Translations under genes and position numbers: made by a program
Notes under the pieces: model-generated
What the model saw: only the letters and a program-made list of their open reading frames with translations
Databases searched by the model: none
What the model was told of the DNA's origin: nothing
NCBI RefSeq assembly: GCF_024639685.1
Contig: NZ_JAHEHX010000003.1
Span: 62,001-126,000, forward strand
DNA from: Polaribacter sp.
Lineage (GTDB): Bacteria; Bacteroidota; Bacteroidia; Flavobacteriales; Flavobacteriaceae
Direction: 5' to 3'
DNA: 64,000 nt
Part shown: one piece after another, positions 37,991 through 46,102 of the stretch
Layout: every line of letters begins with the position of its first letter
How positions within the stretch are numbered: the stretch's first letter is position 1

Positions 37991-38332
37991 ATGAAAAAAA
38001 TAGTTGCGTTATTACCAATGAAAGGAACTTCTGAGAGAGAGCCAAATAAAAATTTAAAACTCTTTAACGGTAAGCTATTATATCATTATGTAATGAATGA
38101 GCTTTTAAAGTCAAAATATATTGAATTTGTAGTCAAAAATTATGTACCTCAATTAGATAGTTATAGAATAACTTTAACTTACCCTACATTGTTAAATTGT
38201 AAGGAAAGTATTGTATTAATTAAAGGAGAGGAAAAGGAGAGGATTTTTAATGAAATTTTAAAAGGAGAAGGAGAAAACTATCCAATTACGAAACTTCTTA
38301 GTTCAAATATTAATTGGATAATTGGTAATTAA
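37991..38332 (+). pseudogene. Chimeric remnant: cytidylyltransferase N-terminus joined to sugar-phosphate isomerase C-terminus
   Basis: A 113-codon open frame whose first about 46 residues look like the start of a CMP-sugar (NeuA/KdsB-like) cytidylyltransferase: LLPMKGTSEREPNKNLK then FNGKLLYHYVMNELLKSKYIE. From about residue 49 it looks like the C-terminus of a 6-phosphogluconolactonase/glucosamine-6-phosphate isomerase-type protein: SYRITLTYPTLLNCKES, VLIKGEEKERIF, and a closing NINWIIGN. Neither half could work alone; the cytidylyltransferase lacks its catalytic core. The best reading is an in-frame deletion fusing two former neighbouring genes, with the junction near 38130-38140. A new function or an assembly deletion are alternatives. 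Confidence 0.65.
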
Positions 38333-38333
38333 G

Positions 38334-38987
38334 ATGAATATAAAAAATATTTTTTTTGATTTTGATGGAGTAATAGCAGAATCTGTTAGTGCGAAAACAG
38401 AGGCGTTTAAAGAAATGTATTTACCTTATGGAGAAGAAATAGCAAAACAAGTTGTTAAATATCACACAATTCATGGTGGAGTATCTAGATTCGAAAAATT
38501 TAAATATTGGGAAAAAAAGTTTTTTGATAAAGATATTGATGATGAAAGAGTTAATGAATTAGCAAAACAATTTTCTAATCTAGTTTTAGACAAAGTTATT
38601 AATTCAAAGGAAGTGCCTGGGGTAAATGCTTTTTTAAGAAAATATAATAATAAATTAAATTTCTGGATAATTACTGGAACACCAACATCAGAAATTGAAA
38701 TTATTTCTGAACAAAGAGGGATTTCAAACTATTTTAAAGGAATTCATGGTTCACCAAAAAATAAACGTTATTGGACAGAAAATTTATTAAAAAAATACAA
38801 ACTAAAAAGAGAAGAAACTTTATTTCTTGGAGATGCAATTACAGATCAAGATGCAGCAGAATATTCTAAATTGCATTTTTGGTTTAGAGAAAATGAAGAA
38901 AATAAAGAATTATTTAAAGATTATAAAGGAAATAAATTTAATGATTTCTTCGATTTTGAAGAAAAATTTAAAAAAACATATAGTTAA
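38334..38987 (+). CDS. HAD-superfamily phosphatase
   Basis: A 217-residue HAD hydrolase: motif I FDFDGV (nucleophile Asp9, acid Asp11), motif II Thr114 in ITGTPTS, and motif IV GDAITDQDA (Asp167, Asp171). A helical cap (about 17-90) follows motif I, as in phosphoglycolate-phosphatase-like enzymes, so it is not the capless KdsC. It probably dephosphorylates a sugar- or glycerate-phosphate in the pathway also served by the next gene. Start is ATG 38334, one base after the chimeric frame. Confidence 0.85.
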   Translation: MNIKNIFFDFDGVIAESVSAKTEAFKEMYLPYGEEIAKQVVKYHTIHGGVSRFEKFKYWEKKFFDKDIDDERVNELAKQFSNLVLDKVINSKEVPGVNAFLRKYNNKLNFWIITGTPTSEIEIISEQRGISNYFKGIHGSPKNKRYWTENLLKKYKLKREETLFLGDAITDQDAAEYSKLHFWFRENEENKELFKDYKGNKFNDFFDFEEKFKKTYS

Positions 38988-38996
38988 CCTAAGTTT

Positions 38997-39938
38997 ATGA
39001 AAGTATTATTAACCACAACATCATTTCAAGATACACCTGGTGTTCATCAAGATTTATTATATAGTCAAGGTTTTGATGTTGATACTCTTAGAGGTCCAAT
39101 TTTAGAATCAGAATTATTGCCAATCATTCAAAATTATGATGCTGTAATTTGTGGAGATGATGAATATACAGAACAAGTTATTAAAAAAGGAACTGAAGGT
39201 AAACTTAAATATTTATGTAAATATGGTGTGGGTTTAGATAGAATAGATTTAGCTGCAGCAAAAAAGTATAATGTTCCTGTAACAAATTGCCCAGCAGTAA
39301 ATCAAATATCAGTTTCAGAACATGTTTTAGCTTTGCTATTTACTTTTGAAAGAAATATTCACTTACAATACAATTCAGTTCAATCTGGAAGCTGGAAACG
39401 TTGGGTAGGCAATGAAATTGAAGGTAAAACCATAGGTATTATTGGTTTAGGAGCTGTGGGTAAAGAACTTGCAAAAAAAACTTCAGCACTTGGTATGACA
39501 GTATTAGGATTTGATTTATATAAAGATGAAGAATTTTTATCAAAATATAATGAGGTTACATTTGTCGAATCAGTTGAAACTATTTTTGAACAAGCAGATG
39601 TAATTAGTTTGCACTTGCCACATACACCAAAAACAGAACATTTAATAAACAGAGATGTGATTTTTAACAAACTAAAAAGAAATCCTATTCTTATTAATAC
39701 AGCTAGAGGAATGTTAGTAGATTCTATTGCTTTAATAGAAGGTCTTAAAGAAAGCAAAATAAAAGGTTATTTAACAGATGTTTTGGCACATGAGCCAATG
39801 TTAGATAATGAAGTTTTAAAAGGTGTTGATAATATTATTATTACACCACATGTGGGTTCTAGAACATATCAAAGTGTTCAACGTCAAGGATCAATGGCTG
39901 TAAATAATTTGTTAAACCTTATTAAAAGTGAAAATTAA
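38997..39938 (+). CDS. D-2-hydroxyacid dehydrogenase (phosphoglycerate dehydrogenase-like)
   Basis: NAD-dependent dehydrogenase of 313 residues. The Rossmann fingerprint is GLGAVG (150-155) with an acidic strand end at FDLY; the catalytic triad Arg237 (NTARG), Glu266 (AHEP) and His285 (TPHVGS) is complete. It lacks the regulatory domain of SerA. In this setting it likely oxidises or reduces a glycerate-type precursor of a surface sugar rather than making serine. The next gene starts 11 bases before its end. Confidence 0.88.
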   Translation: MKVLLTTTSFQDTPGVHQDLLYSQGFDVDTLRGPILESELLPIIQNYDAVICGDDEYTEQVIKKGTEGKLKYLCKYGVGLDRIDLAAAKKYNVPVTNCPAVNQISVSEHVLALLFTFERNIHLQYNSVQSGSWKRWVGNEIEGKTIGIIGLGAVGKELAKKTSALGMTVLGFDLYKDEEFLSKYNEVTFVESVETIFEQADVISLHLPHTPKTEHLINRDVIFNKLKRNPILINTARGMLVDSIALIEGLKESKIKGYLTDVLAHEPMLDNEVLKGVDNIIITPHVGSRTYQSVQRQGSMAVNNLLNLIKSEN

Positions 39939-41727
39939 ACTATATCATTTACAGATATTGTTTTTTTGCCTTCTTGGGTTTTATCCATTATTAAAATTTG
40001 ATTGGTCCTCAAAAATAATAATTCTTCTCTGCCTAGTTTCAGTAATTAGAGCAGTCTTAAATAAGAATGTTAATTTTTCAAAAAAGAGTTTTTATAAATT
40101 TTTATTGATGGCAGGTTATTTTATAATACTGCTTATTTCTGCTTTATATTCTTCAAATAAAGAAGAAGCAATTAAAGTTATTATTCAACTTACACCACTA
40201 TTAATTATTCCATTTCTTTTATCATTTACAAATTTTAGTGTATCCAAAAAAAAGGTTTCAACAATTTTTATACTTTTTATTTGTGTAAATATTTCCTTTA
40301 CAATATTAATTTCTTATTTTTTTATCACTAACCCAGACAGGTTTGAGTTTGATTTAAAACATTATTTACTTGATTATGATAAATTTCAATTTATAATTAA
40401 TAATAATTTATACACCCCTTATTTTTTAGTTCATAAACCATATTTTTCTATGGGTTTTGTTTTATGTGCTATATTTTCTTTACATACTTTTTTTCAGAAA
40501 AAATCAGCAACATTTTTTAATCAAAGTATATATCTACTGCTGTTTTTTTATTTTTCACTTTGGATTTTTTATGCATTTTCATTTCCCAATGTAATTGCAC
40601 TTTTATTAAGTATAGTTCTGATTTTATATTTAAATTTAAAGAAGAATGTTTTTTTAACTACACTTTTTATTTTCTTTGTTACAATCGCTATTTTTTTAAA
40701 TATAAAATCTAAAGATATAGATGTTAAAAGAGGGTTTAACTTTATTAAATCTATTGCTAGTAATGAAAAATTTGAAGTAAACGATACTAGGTTTGAAATT
40801 TATAAAACATTTGGTAATATTGTAAGTAAAAGTAACTTTTCTGAATTAATATTTGGTTTTGGTGTAGGGGATGTTCAAGATAAATTAAATAGCGAATATT
40901 TAAATAGATTATCTCTTAATAAATCCAGAAACCTTCTGTATTTCTCAGAGGAATTTAATCATAAATACTGGTTTAGAAACAATATTCATGTTAATGCTAA
41001 TACAGAAAGCTCACCAGCCTCAAAAAAAAATGCAGATTTAATTATTTTAGATAAAATTTCTCAAGAAGTTTCTCACAACATATGCGCTAATGTAAAAGTT
41101 AAAAAGGAAGAATTATATACTTTTTCGATTCATGCAAAAAAAGGAAATTTTAATAAATTAATTTTAAGACTTGGAAATATTAATCAAAGAGTTGTTTTTA
41201 ATGTTGAAACAGGAGAAGTGTTTCAAAAATTAAATGTAGAAAATGCAGAAATTATAGAGCTTAAAAATGGTTGGTATAGATGTTATATAAGTGTTATCTT
41301 AAAGAAAGACGCTCTTGCTTTAATTGGAATTCCGAATGAAAAAGGAAGTTACGTTTACACCAGTAAAACAGATAAAAACTTGTATTTTTGGGGCATTCAA
41401 CTTGAAAAGGGTCGTATTTCTGAATATGTTAAAAATAAAAATGAACAGTTACAGATAGCAATTGATAAAAAATTAAATACTCACAACAATTATTTGTATT
41501 TCTTAATGTCAACAGGAATTATTGGTCTATTATCTTTTTTGGTCTTTATTTATTACTTATTTAAAAAATCATTAAAATCAAAAGATGTTTTAATGTTTTC
41601 ATTTTGTATTACCATAGTTTTGAATTTCTTAACAGAAAACATTTTATCAAGACATTGGGGATTAATGTTTATTACATTTATGCTAATTCTATTGTTTAGT
41701 AATAGAAAAAAAACAATAGAATCATAA
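39928..41727 (+). CDS. O-antigen ligase/polymerase family protein with inserted jelly-roll domain
   Basis: A 599-residue membrane protein with a GTG start. About ten hydrophobic helices (10-260) precede the family's large periplasmic loop, FGFGVGDVQDKLN (309-321), and the conserved LNTHNNYL with His519, then closing helices (about 530-592). Between these, residues about 332-503 (40921-41436) form an inserted domain with the hallmarks of the jelly-roll found in phage spike/fibre and CBM-like proteins: NLLYFSEEFNHKYW, YTFSIHAKKG, FNVETGEV, NGWYRCYI and FWGIQLEKGR. The insertion is in frame and shows no composition break. It could act as WaaL-like ligase or Wzy polymerase; a second family member lies two genes on. 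Confidence 0.85.
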   Translation: MKIKLYHLQILFFCLLGFYPLLKFDWSSKIIILLCLVSVIRAVLNKNVNFSKKSFYKFLLMAGYFIILLISALYSSNKEEAIKVIIQLTPLLIIPFLLSFTNFSVSKKKVSTIFILFICVNISFTILISYFFITNPDRFEFDLKHYLLDYDKFQFIINNNLYTPYFLVHKPYFSMGFVLCAIFSLHTFFQKKSATFFNQSIYLLLFFYFSLWIFYAFSFPNVIALLLSIVLILYLNLKKNVFLTTLFIFFVTIAIFLNIKSKDIDVKRGFNFIKSIASNEKFEVNDTRFEIYKTFGNIVSKSNFSELIFGFGVGDVQDKLNSEYLNRLSLNKSRNLLYFSEEFNHKYWFRNNIHVNANTESSPASKKNADLIILDKISQEVSHNICANVKVKKEELYTFSIHAKKGNFNKLILRLGNINQRVVFNVETGEVFQKLNVENAEIIELKNGWYRCYISVILKKDALALIGIPNEKGSYVYTSKTDKNLYFWGIQLEKGRISEYVKNKNEQLQIAIDKKLNTHNNYLYFLMSTGIIGLLSFLVFIYYLFKKSLKSKDVLMFSFCITIVLNFLTENILSRHWGLMFITFMLILLFSNRKKTIES

Positions 41728-41731
41728 AGAT

Positions 41732-42982
41732 TTGAAAAGGTTATTTGAAAAACATATAAAAAACAATTTAGGATTAATAAATCTCTTTGGTAAAATTTCT
41801 GGAAGGTTTTTATTTTTATTGTTAACCTCTTTTTTTGCTTATAAACTTTCTTTTAAAGATTTCGCAACATTTGCAATTTTTTGGACTGCACTAAGAATGT
41901 TAACTTTTTTTTCTGCAAATAATTTATATATAATTTACTTTAATGAAGTAAGAGAGAGTGTCATAAATGATAAAAAATGGCCAATACATATTACTTCTAA
42001 CATCATACTTACCTTAATTGTTTTTGGGAGTTTATCCACAATAATATCTTCTTTAATTTTTAATAATCTAATAATTACAGCTTTAATGATTCCATCATTA
42101 CTGTTTTTTGTAATTATTAGAAATATTTCAGAATTTTCTAAATCAGATAATTCTGTCTATCTATCTATTTTTATTGAAGATTTCTTATTTTATTTCCTGT
42201 TTTTTATAACTGGGGTTATTAGTGTTTATTTATACAACAGTTTAATAGGTATATTAATAGCTTTATTTTTCACCACTTTTATTACTGCTATAATAAGTTT
42301 AGTTTTATTTAATCGTAAGTTTAAGTTAAAAACAAACACCTATAGATTAAAGGTTAAAGATTTTTCTTTTAAAATTTTGAGATTAGGTATTAACTATACT
42401 TTTTTAAGAGGAAATGAGTTTTTATCTAGTTTTGGGGTTAGATATTTTGGGCAAATATATTTTGGAGACATTTTTGTTTCATATACTCACATTATGTACC
42501 AATTTTATAATGTTTTTACTCTTATAACAATTTCAGTTATATCAGGTATGCAATCAAAAATAACAGTAAAAAAAGACATTACCTTCAATAAATATTTTGT
42601 TAAGAATATGTATTTTAAAATTTTAAAAACTATTAGTCCATTTGTTTTTGGTGCAATTATTATAATATTCTTTTTTAATTCCGAAATTTTAAATTTATTT
42701 TTCCCTAAATATATTCAATATAACGAACTTTTAGTAAAAGTTTCACTTACAGGTTTAGTGTTCATGGTTATTCAACCACTTATTTTTATTTTAATTTATA
42801 ATAATAAAGTCTATAATATTAGGCTATTAAATTTTGTACAATATTTAGGTGTTATTATTGTCTATATAGTACCTGTTGTGTTTTTAGATTTTAATGAAGA
42901 ATATTGGTTATTAATTTTAATGACTATTTTTATAATAATACAAGGAGTATTTTCTCTTTTAAGCTATAAAAAAATTAAATGA
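41732..42982 (+). CDS. Wzx-type polysaccharide flippase
   Basis: A 416-residue polytopic membrane protein with about twelve hydrophobic helices and few charged residues between them, fitting the MOP/Wzx flippases that move undecaprenyl-linked repeat units to the periplasm. The opening LINLFGKISGRFLFLLLTSFFA is typical of the family. It starts with TTG 4 bases after the ligase-family gene and shares 4 bases with the following polymerase-like gene. Confidence 0.82.
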   Translation: MKRLFEKHIKNNLGLINLFGKISGRFLFLLLTSFFAYKLSFKDFATFAIFWTALRMLTFFSANNLYIIYFNEVRESVINDKKWPIHITSNIILTLIVFGSLSTIISSLIFNNLIITALMIPSLLFFVIIRNISEFSKSDNSVYLSIFIEDFLFYFLFFITGVISVYLYNSLIGILIALFFTTFITAIISLVLFNRKFKLKTNTYRLKVKDFSFKILRLGINYTFLRGNEFLSSFGVRYFGQIYFGDIFVSYTHIMYQFYNVFTLITISVISGMQSKITVKKDITFNKYFVKNMYFKILKTISPFVFGAIIIIFFFNSEILNLFFPKYIQYNELLVKVSLTGLVFMVIQPLIFILIYNNKVYNIRLLNFVQYLGVIIVYIVPVVFLDFNEEYWLLILMTIFIIIQGVFSLLSYKKIK

Positions 42983-44148
42983 TCTACTTTTATGTACTTT
43001 TATTAAGGATTGTAGCATTTTTAGAAGGGCCACAAAAAATAGTTGCTTTTTTAGTTGTATTTGTTATGATGTCTTATTCTACATTAAAAAGAATCCCTAC
43101 AAAAAAATTAATAAAAATTTCAAAATATAATTATTATGCTATACTATTATGTTTAGCAATTTTTCTACATGGATTAATATTTGGTAATGTTCTTTTAAGA
43201 GATGTTGCTGTATTATTAACATACTGGATTTGGTTTATTTTTACTCTTACTTACTTTAAAAATAAAAAAATAGAAGAATGTCTTAAATATGTAATGATAG
43301 CTTTTTTAATCTTTAACTTTACAAACTTCACCATATTTGAACTTTATTTTTCTAATGCAAAACCAGGAATTAATAGTATAATGTCTTTGTTTGGAGTGCA
43401 TGGCTATAGAGTTTATTTCCCTTTATCTTCTGGAGCAAATATTTATACATCTCAACTTGCACTTAACTCCATAATTATTTTATATTTTTTTAAAAAATCT
43501 AAAAATAATTATCTATATGTTGTTTTGTATTTGTTTTATATCTACATGCTAGTTTTAGCTGACTCAAGGTTAATATTAATGTTTTCATTGATTTTTTCTT
43601 TTATTTATTGGTTTTCAATGAACACTATTTTAACTTTTTTTAAAAAATTTTGGTGGGCTATTGGAATAGCACTATTTGGCTTTTTATATATATTTTATGG
43701 TACTAATATATTTGATTCATTTAAAAGGTCAGGAGAGTTAAGTGGTCGAACATTATCTAGAGTTGAAATATGGTCTTTAGCTAAAGACGTAATCTTTTCA
43801 GATTTTCATATTATAACTGGTTATGGTTTAAATGGGTTTGAAAATAATATGTTAGAATCAACTAAAGGGATTTTTGAGTCTCAATACTTGCAAACTTCTC
43901 ATAATTTTTTGATTCAAAATATAATTGATTTTGGTATAGTAGGTATTGTAATTATTTTATATTTGATTTTCGAAATTTTAAAAAAAATGAGAAAATTGAA
44001 AGCTCAAATTATTACTAATCTAATAGTGATGCTTTTATTTATGGGTATTACAGAATCGATACCTTCTTTTTATTCTTTTGAACCAACATTGTTTTTTATA
44101 GTAATTCTAACGATTATACTAAGTCAAAATGAAAGAGAAATTAGTTGA
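42979..44148 (+). CDS. O-antigen polymerase/ligase family protein
   Basis: A 389-residue membrane protein with about ten to eleven helices. A periplasmic loop holds GYGLNGFENN and the conserved histidine in TSHNFLIQNIIDFGIVG, the same pattern as LNTHNNYL in the other family member at 39928. Placed just after the flippase, it is the better candidate for Wzy polymerase, leaving the earlier protein as ligase, but sequence alone cannot separate these roles. The start ATG overlaps the flippase stop. Confidence 0.8.
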   Translation: MIYFYVLLLRIVAFLEGPQKIVAFLVVFVMMSYSTLKRIPTKKLIKISKYNYYAILLCLAIFLHGLIFGNVLLRDVAVLLTYWIWFIFTLTYFKNKKIEECLKYVMIAFLIFNFTNFTIFELYFSNAKPGINSIMSLFGVHGYRVYFPLSSGANIYTSQLALNSIIILYFFKKSKNNYLYVVLYLFYIYMLVLADSRLILMFSLIFSFIYWFSMNTILTFFKKFWWAIGIALFGFLYIFYGTNIFDSFKRSGELSGRTLSRVEIWSLAKDVIFSDFHIITGYGLNGFENNMLESTKGIFESQYLQTSHNFLIQNIIDFGIVGIVIILYLIFEILKKMRKLKAQIITNLIVMLLFMGITESIPSFYSFEPTLFFIVILTIILSQNEREIS

Positions 44149-44896
44149 AATATTAAAAGTATTAACATATTATCCTAGAAAAGGGTTAGATTTTTTACTT
44201 TTTCATTTATATTTTAAAAATAATAACGAATGGAGTATTTTAGAGAGTTTCTTTAATAAACCAGTATTAATAGTTGGTAATGGGCCAAGTTTGAATAAAA
44301 CTCCTTTAGATAAAATAAAGAATGATTTTATATCTATTGGTATGAATAAAATCAATTTGATTTATGAAAAAAGTACTTGGAGACCTGATATAATTACTTG
44401 TGTAAATGGATTTGTAATAAGTCAAAACAAAGATTACTTTAATAAAACAAATAGGGCTTTAATTTTGCCAATAAAAGCATTTTATTTAGGGATTAAACCA
44501 AGAAAAAATGTATTGTTTGTAAATCTAAAAGACCAATATAAAATAGAAAAAAATATTGAAAAAGTATTATCAACAGGTTGTACAGTAACCTTCACAGCAC
44601 TTCAAATTGCAGCTTATTTAAATCCAATATCAGTAAACATAGTAGGAGTAGATCATAGTTTTGTAGTCGAGAAAGGCCCTTTGGTTCAAAAATACAAAGG
44701 TGATGATGTAAACCATTTTAGTAAAGATTACTTCAAAAATCAGTATTGGGGACTACCTGATTTGGATGGAAGTGAGATTCTCTACAAAATTTCAAAAGAT
44801 TATTTTGATTTTATTAAAACACCTATAACTGATTTTACTATTAATGGAAAATTAAAAATTTTTGATAAAGGTAACATTGAAGATATTTTAAACTAA
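44129..44896 (+). CDS. DUF115/MptE-like protein, putative glycosyl- or phospho-transferase
   Basis: A 255-residue protein with an N-terminal VLIVGNGPSLNK Rossmann-like loop, then ISIGMNKINLIYEKSTWRPD and a later GCTVTFTALQIAAYLN...IVGVDHS. This set of motifs is what I associate with DUF115 (MptE-like, related to Maf flagellin glycosylation proteins) members found in surface-glycan loci; GT42 sialyltransferases share the GNGPSLK loop but not the rest. A transferase role is inferred. It overlaps the upstream gene by 20 bases. Confidence 0.65.
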   Translation: MKEKLVEILKVLTYYPRKGLDFLLFHLYFKNNNEWSILESFFNKPVLIVGNGPSLNKTPLDKIKNDFISIGMNKINLIYEKSTWRPDIITCVNGFVISQNKDYFNKTNRALILPIKAFYLGIKPRKNVLFVNLKDQYKIEKNIEKVLSTGCTVTFTALQIAAYLNPISVNIVGVDHSFVVEKGPLVQKYKGDDVNHFSKDYFKNQYWGLPDLDGSEILYKISKDYFDFIKTPITDFTINGKLKIFDKGNIEDILN

Positions 44897-44903
44897 AAAG
44901 TAA

Positions 44904-46070
44904 GTGAGTAGCTCTAAAAATATTTTAATAATATCTCCATTTTTTTTCCCAGAGCCAATTTCAACTGGAAAATTTAATACTGACTTTGCAATTTCTTTAA
45001 AGGATAAAGGACATAATGTAACAGTTTTATGTTACCACCCTTTTTATCCAGATTGGAAAATAAAGAAAAACAATTCTGAACTAAAAGGTATTAAAATAAT
45101 TAGAGGAGGAAAATTTTTAGCTTTTTCAAAAAAAACAATAATCAGAAGAATAATTTTAGAATTTAGTTTTGCTTTTTATATATTAAGAAAAATAAAAAAG
45201 TATCAAAAAAATACAGATATTATAATACCTGTTTTTCCACCAAGTTTTGCTTTTTTGTCGATTTTGCCTTTTTTGAATAAGAAAATTAAAAAAGTAGGAA
45301 TGGTACACGATTTACAAGAAGTGTATTCTATTGATAAAAATGGTTTTGTAAATAATTTGGTTCAGTTTTTTATTCATAGAATAGAAAAAAAATGCTATAA
45401 TAGTTGTAATAAACTAATTTTTCTTTCTAAAGAAATGAAAGAACAAGCAAAAGATTTATATCAACTAAATGAAGATTTACTAGAGGTACAATATCCTTTT
45501 ATTACTATTAAAGCTAGAAAAACGAATAATTTAGACTATATATTTAAGAATAAAAATAAACATATAGTTTATTCTGGAGCTTTAGGTGAAAAGCAAAACC
45601 CCAAAAGACTATATGATTTTTTTAATGAAGCTTCTTTGAATACTAATAATGTAAGTTTTCATTTTTTTTCAGAAGGAGAAGAAATTAATAAACTAAAAAA
45701 AATAAATACTAACTCTGATATTCATTTTCACAAATTAGTAGATAAAGAGTGTTTAGAAGAATTATATGATAGAAGTGATGTTCAAATGATACCTCAAAAA
45801 GAAGGAACATCTAAAGGCTCATTGCCTTCAAAACTGCCTAATTTACTAGCATCTCAATGTAAAGTGCTTTTAATTACTGATCCTAATAGTGAATTAGAAA
45901 AATTTTTTACAGATAATAATTTAGATTTTGTTACCAATAATTGGGACGCTACATTATTAATACAATGCCTCAAAAAATTATTGAATAAAGACGTAGATTT
46001 TGATCGCCAAAATAAAATTGCCAAAAACTTTTTTACAATTGATAAAATGATTCAAAAAGTTTTAAGTTAA
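44904..46070 (+). CDS. Family 4 glycosyltransferase (WcaI/WbuB-like)
   Basis: A GT-B glycosyltransferase of 388 residues. The N-terminal domain begins ILIISPFFFPEPISTGKF, and the donor-binding region shows VYSGALGEKQNP and GTSKGSLPSKLPNLLASQ, the latter strongly like WcaI/WbuB enzymes of colanic acid and O-antigen loci. It adds one sugar to the lipid-linked repeat unit on the cytoplasmic side. GTG start, 7 bases after the DUF115-like gene. Confidence 0.88.
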   Translation: MSSSKNILIISPFFFPEPISTGKFNTDFAISLKDKGHNVTVLCYHPFYPDWKIKKNNSELKGIKIIRGGKFLAFSKKTIIRRIILEFSFAFYILRKIKKYQKNTDIIIPVFPPSFAFLSILPFLNKKIKKVGMVHDLQEVYSIDKNGFVNNLVQFFIHRIEKKCYNSCNKLIFLSKEMKEQAKDLYQLNEDLLEVQYPFITIKARKTNNLDYIFKNKNKHIVYSGALGEKQNPKRLYDFFNEASLNTNNVSFHFFSEGEEINKLKKINTNSDIHFHKLVDKECLEELYDRSDVQMIPQKEGTSKGSLPSKLPNLLASQCKVLLITDPNSELEKFFTDNNLDFVTNNWDATLLIQCLKKLLNKDVDFDRQNKIAKNFFTIDKMIQKVLS

Positions 46071-46075
46071 ATCAA

Positions 46076-46083
46076 TACCTTTG
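46076..46083 (+). promoter_or_regulatory. -7 promoter box inside the polysaccharide locus
   Basis: TACCTTTG matches TAnnTTTG, 20 bases before the TTG start of the initiating transferase and in the only gap (32 bases) in this part of the locus. A separate transcript for the last two genes is possible. Confidence 0.4.
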
Positions 46084-46102
46084 TTTTTTATTAAAATTTA
46101 CT

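Noticed and set aside
38334..38987. HAD protein as KdsC (Kdo-8-phosphate phosphatase)
   Set aside because: KdsC proteins lack a cap, while this protein has a helical cap after motif I.
40921..41436. Possible prophage signal because of a spike-like domain
   Set aside because: No other phage gene is nearby; the domain is in frame inside a membrane protein of the polysaccharide locus, so it is a domain insertion and not a prophage.
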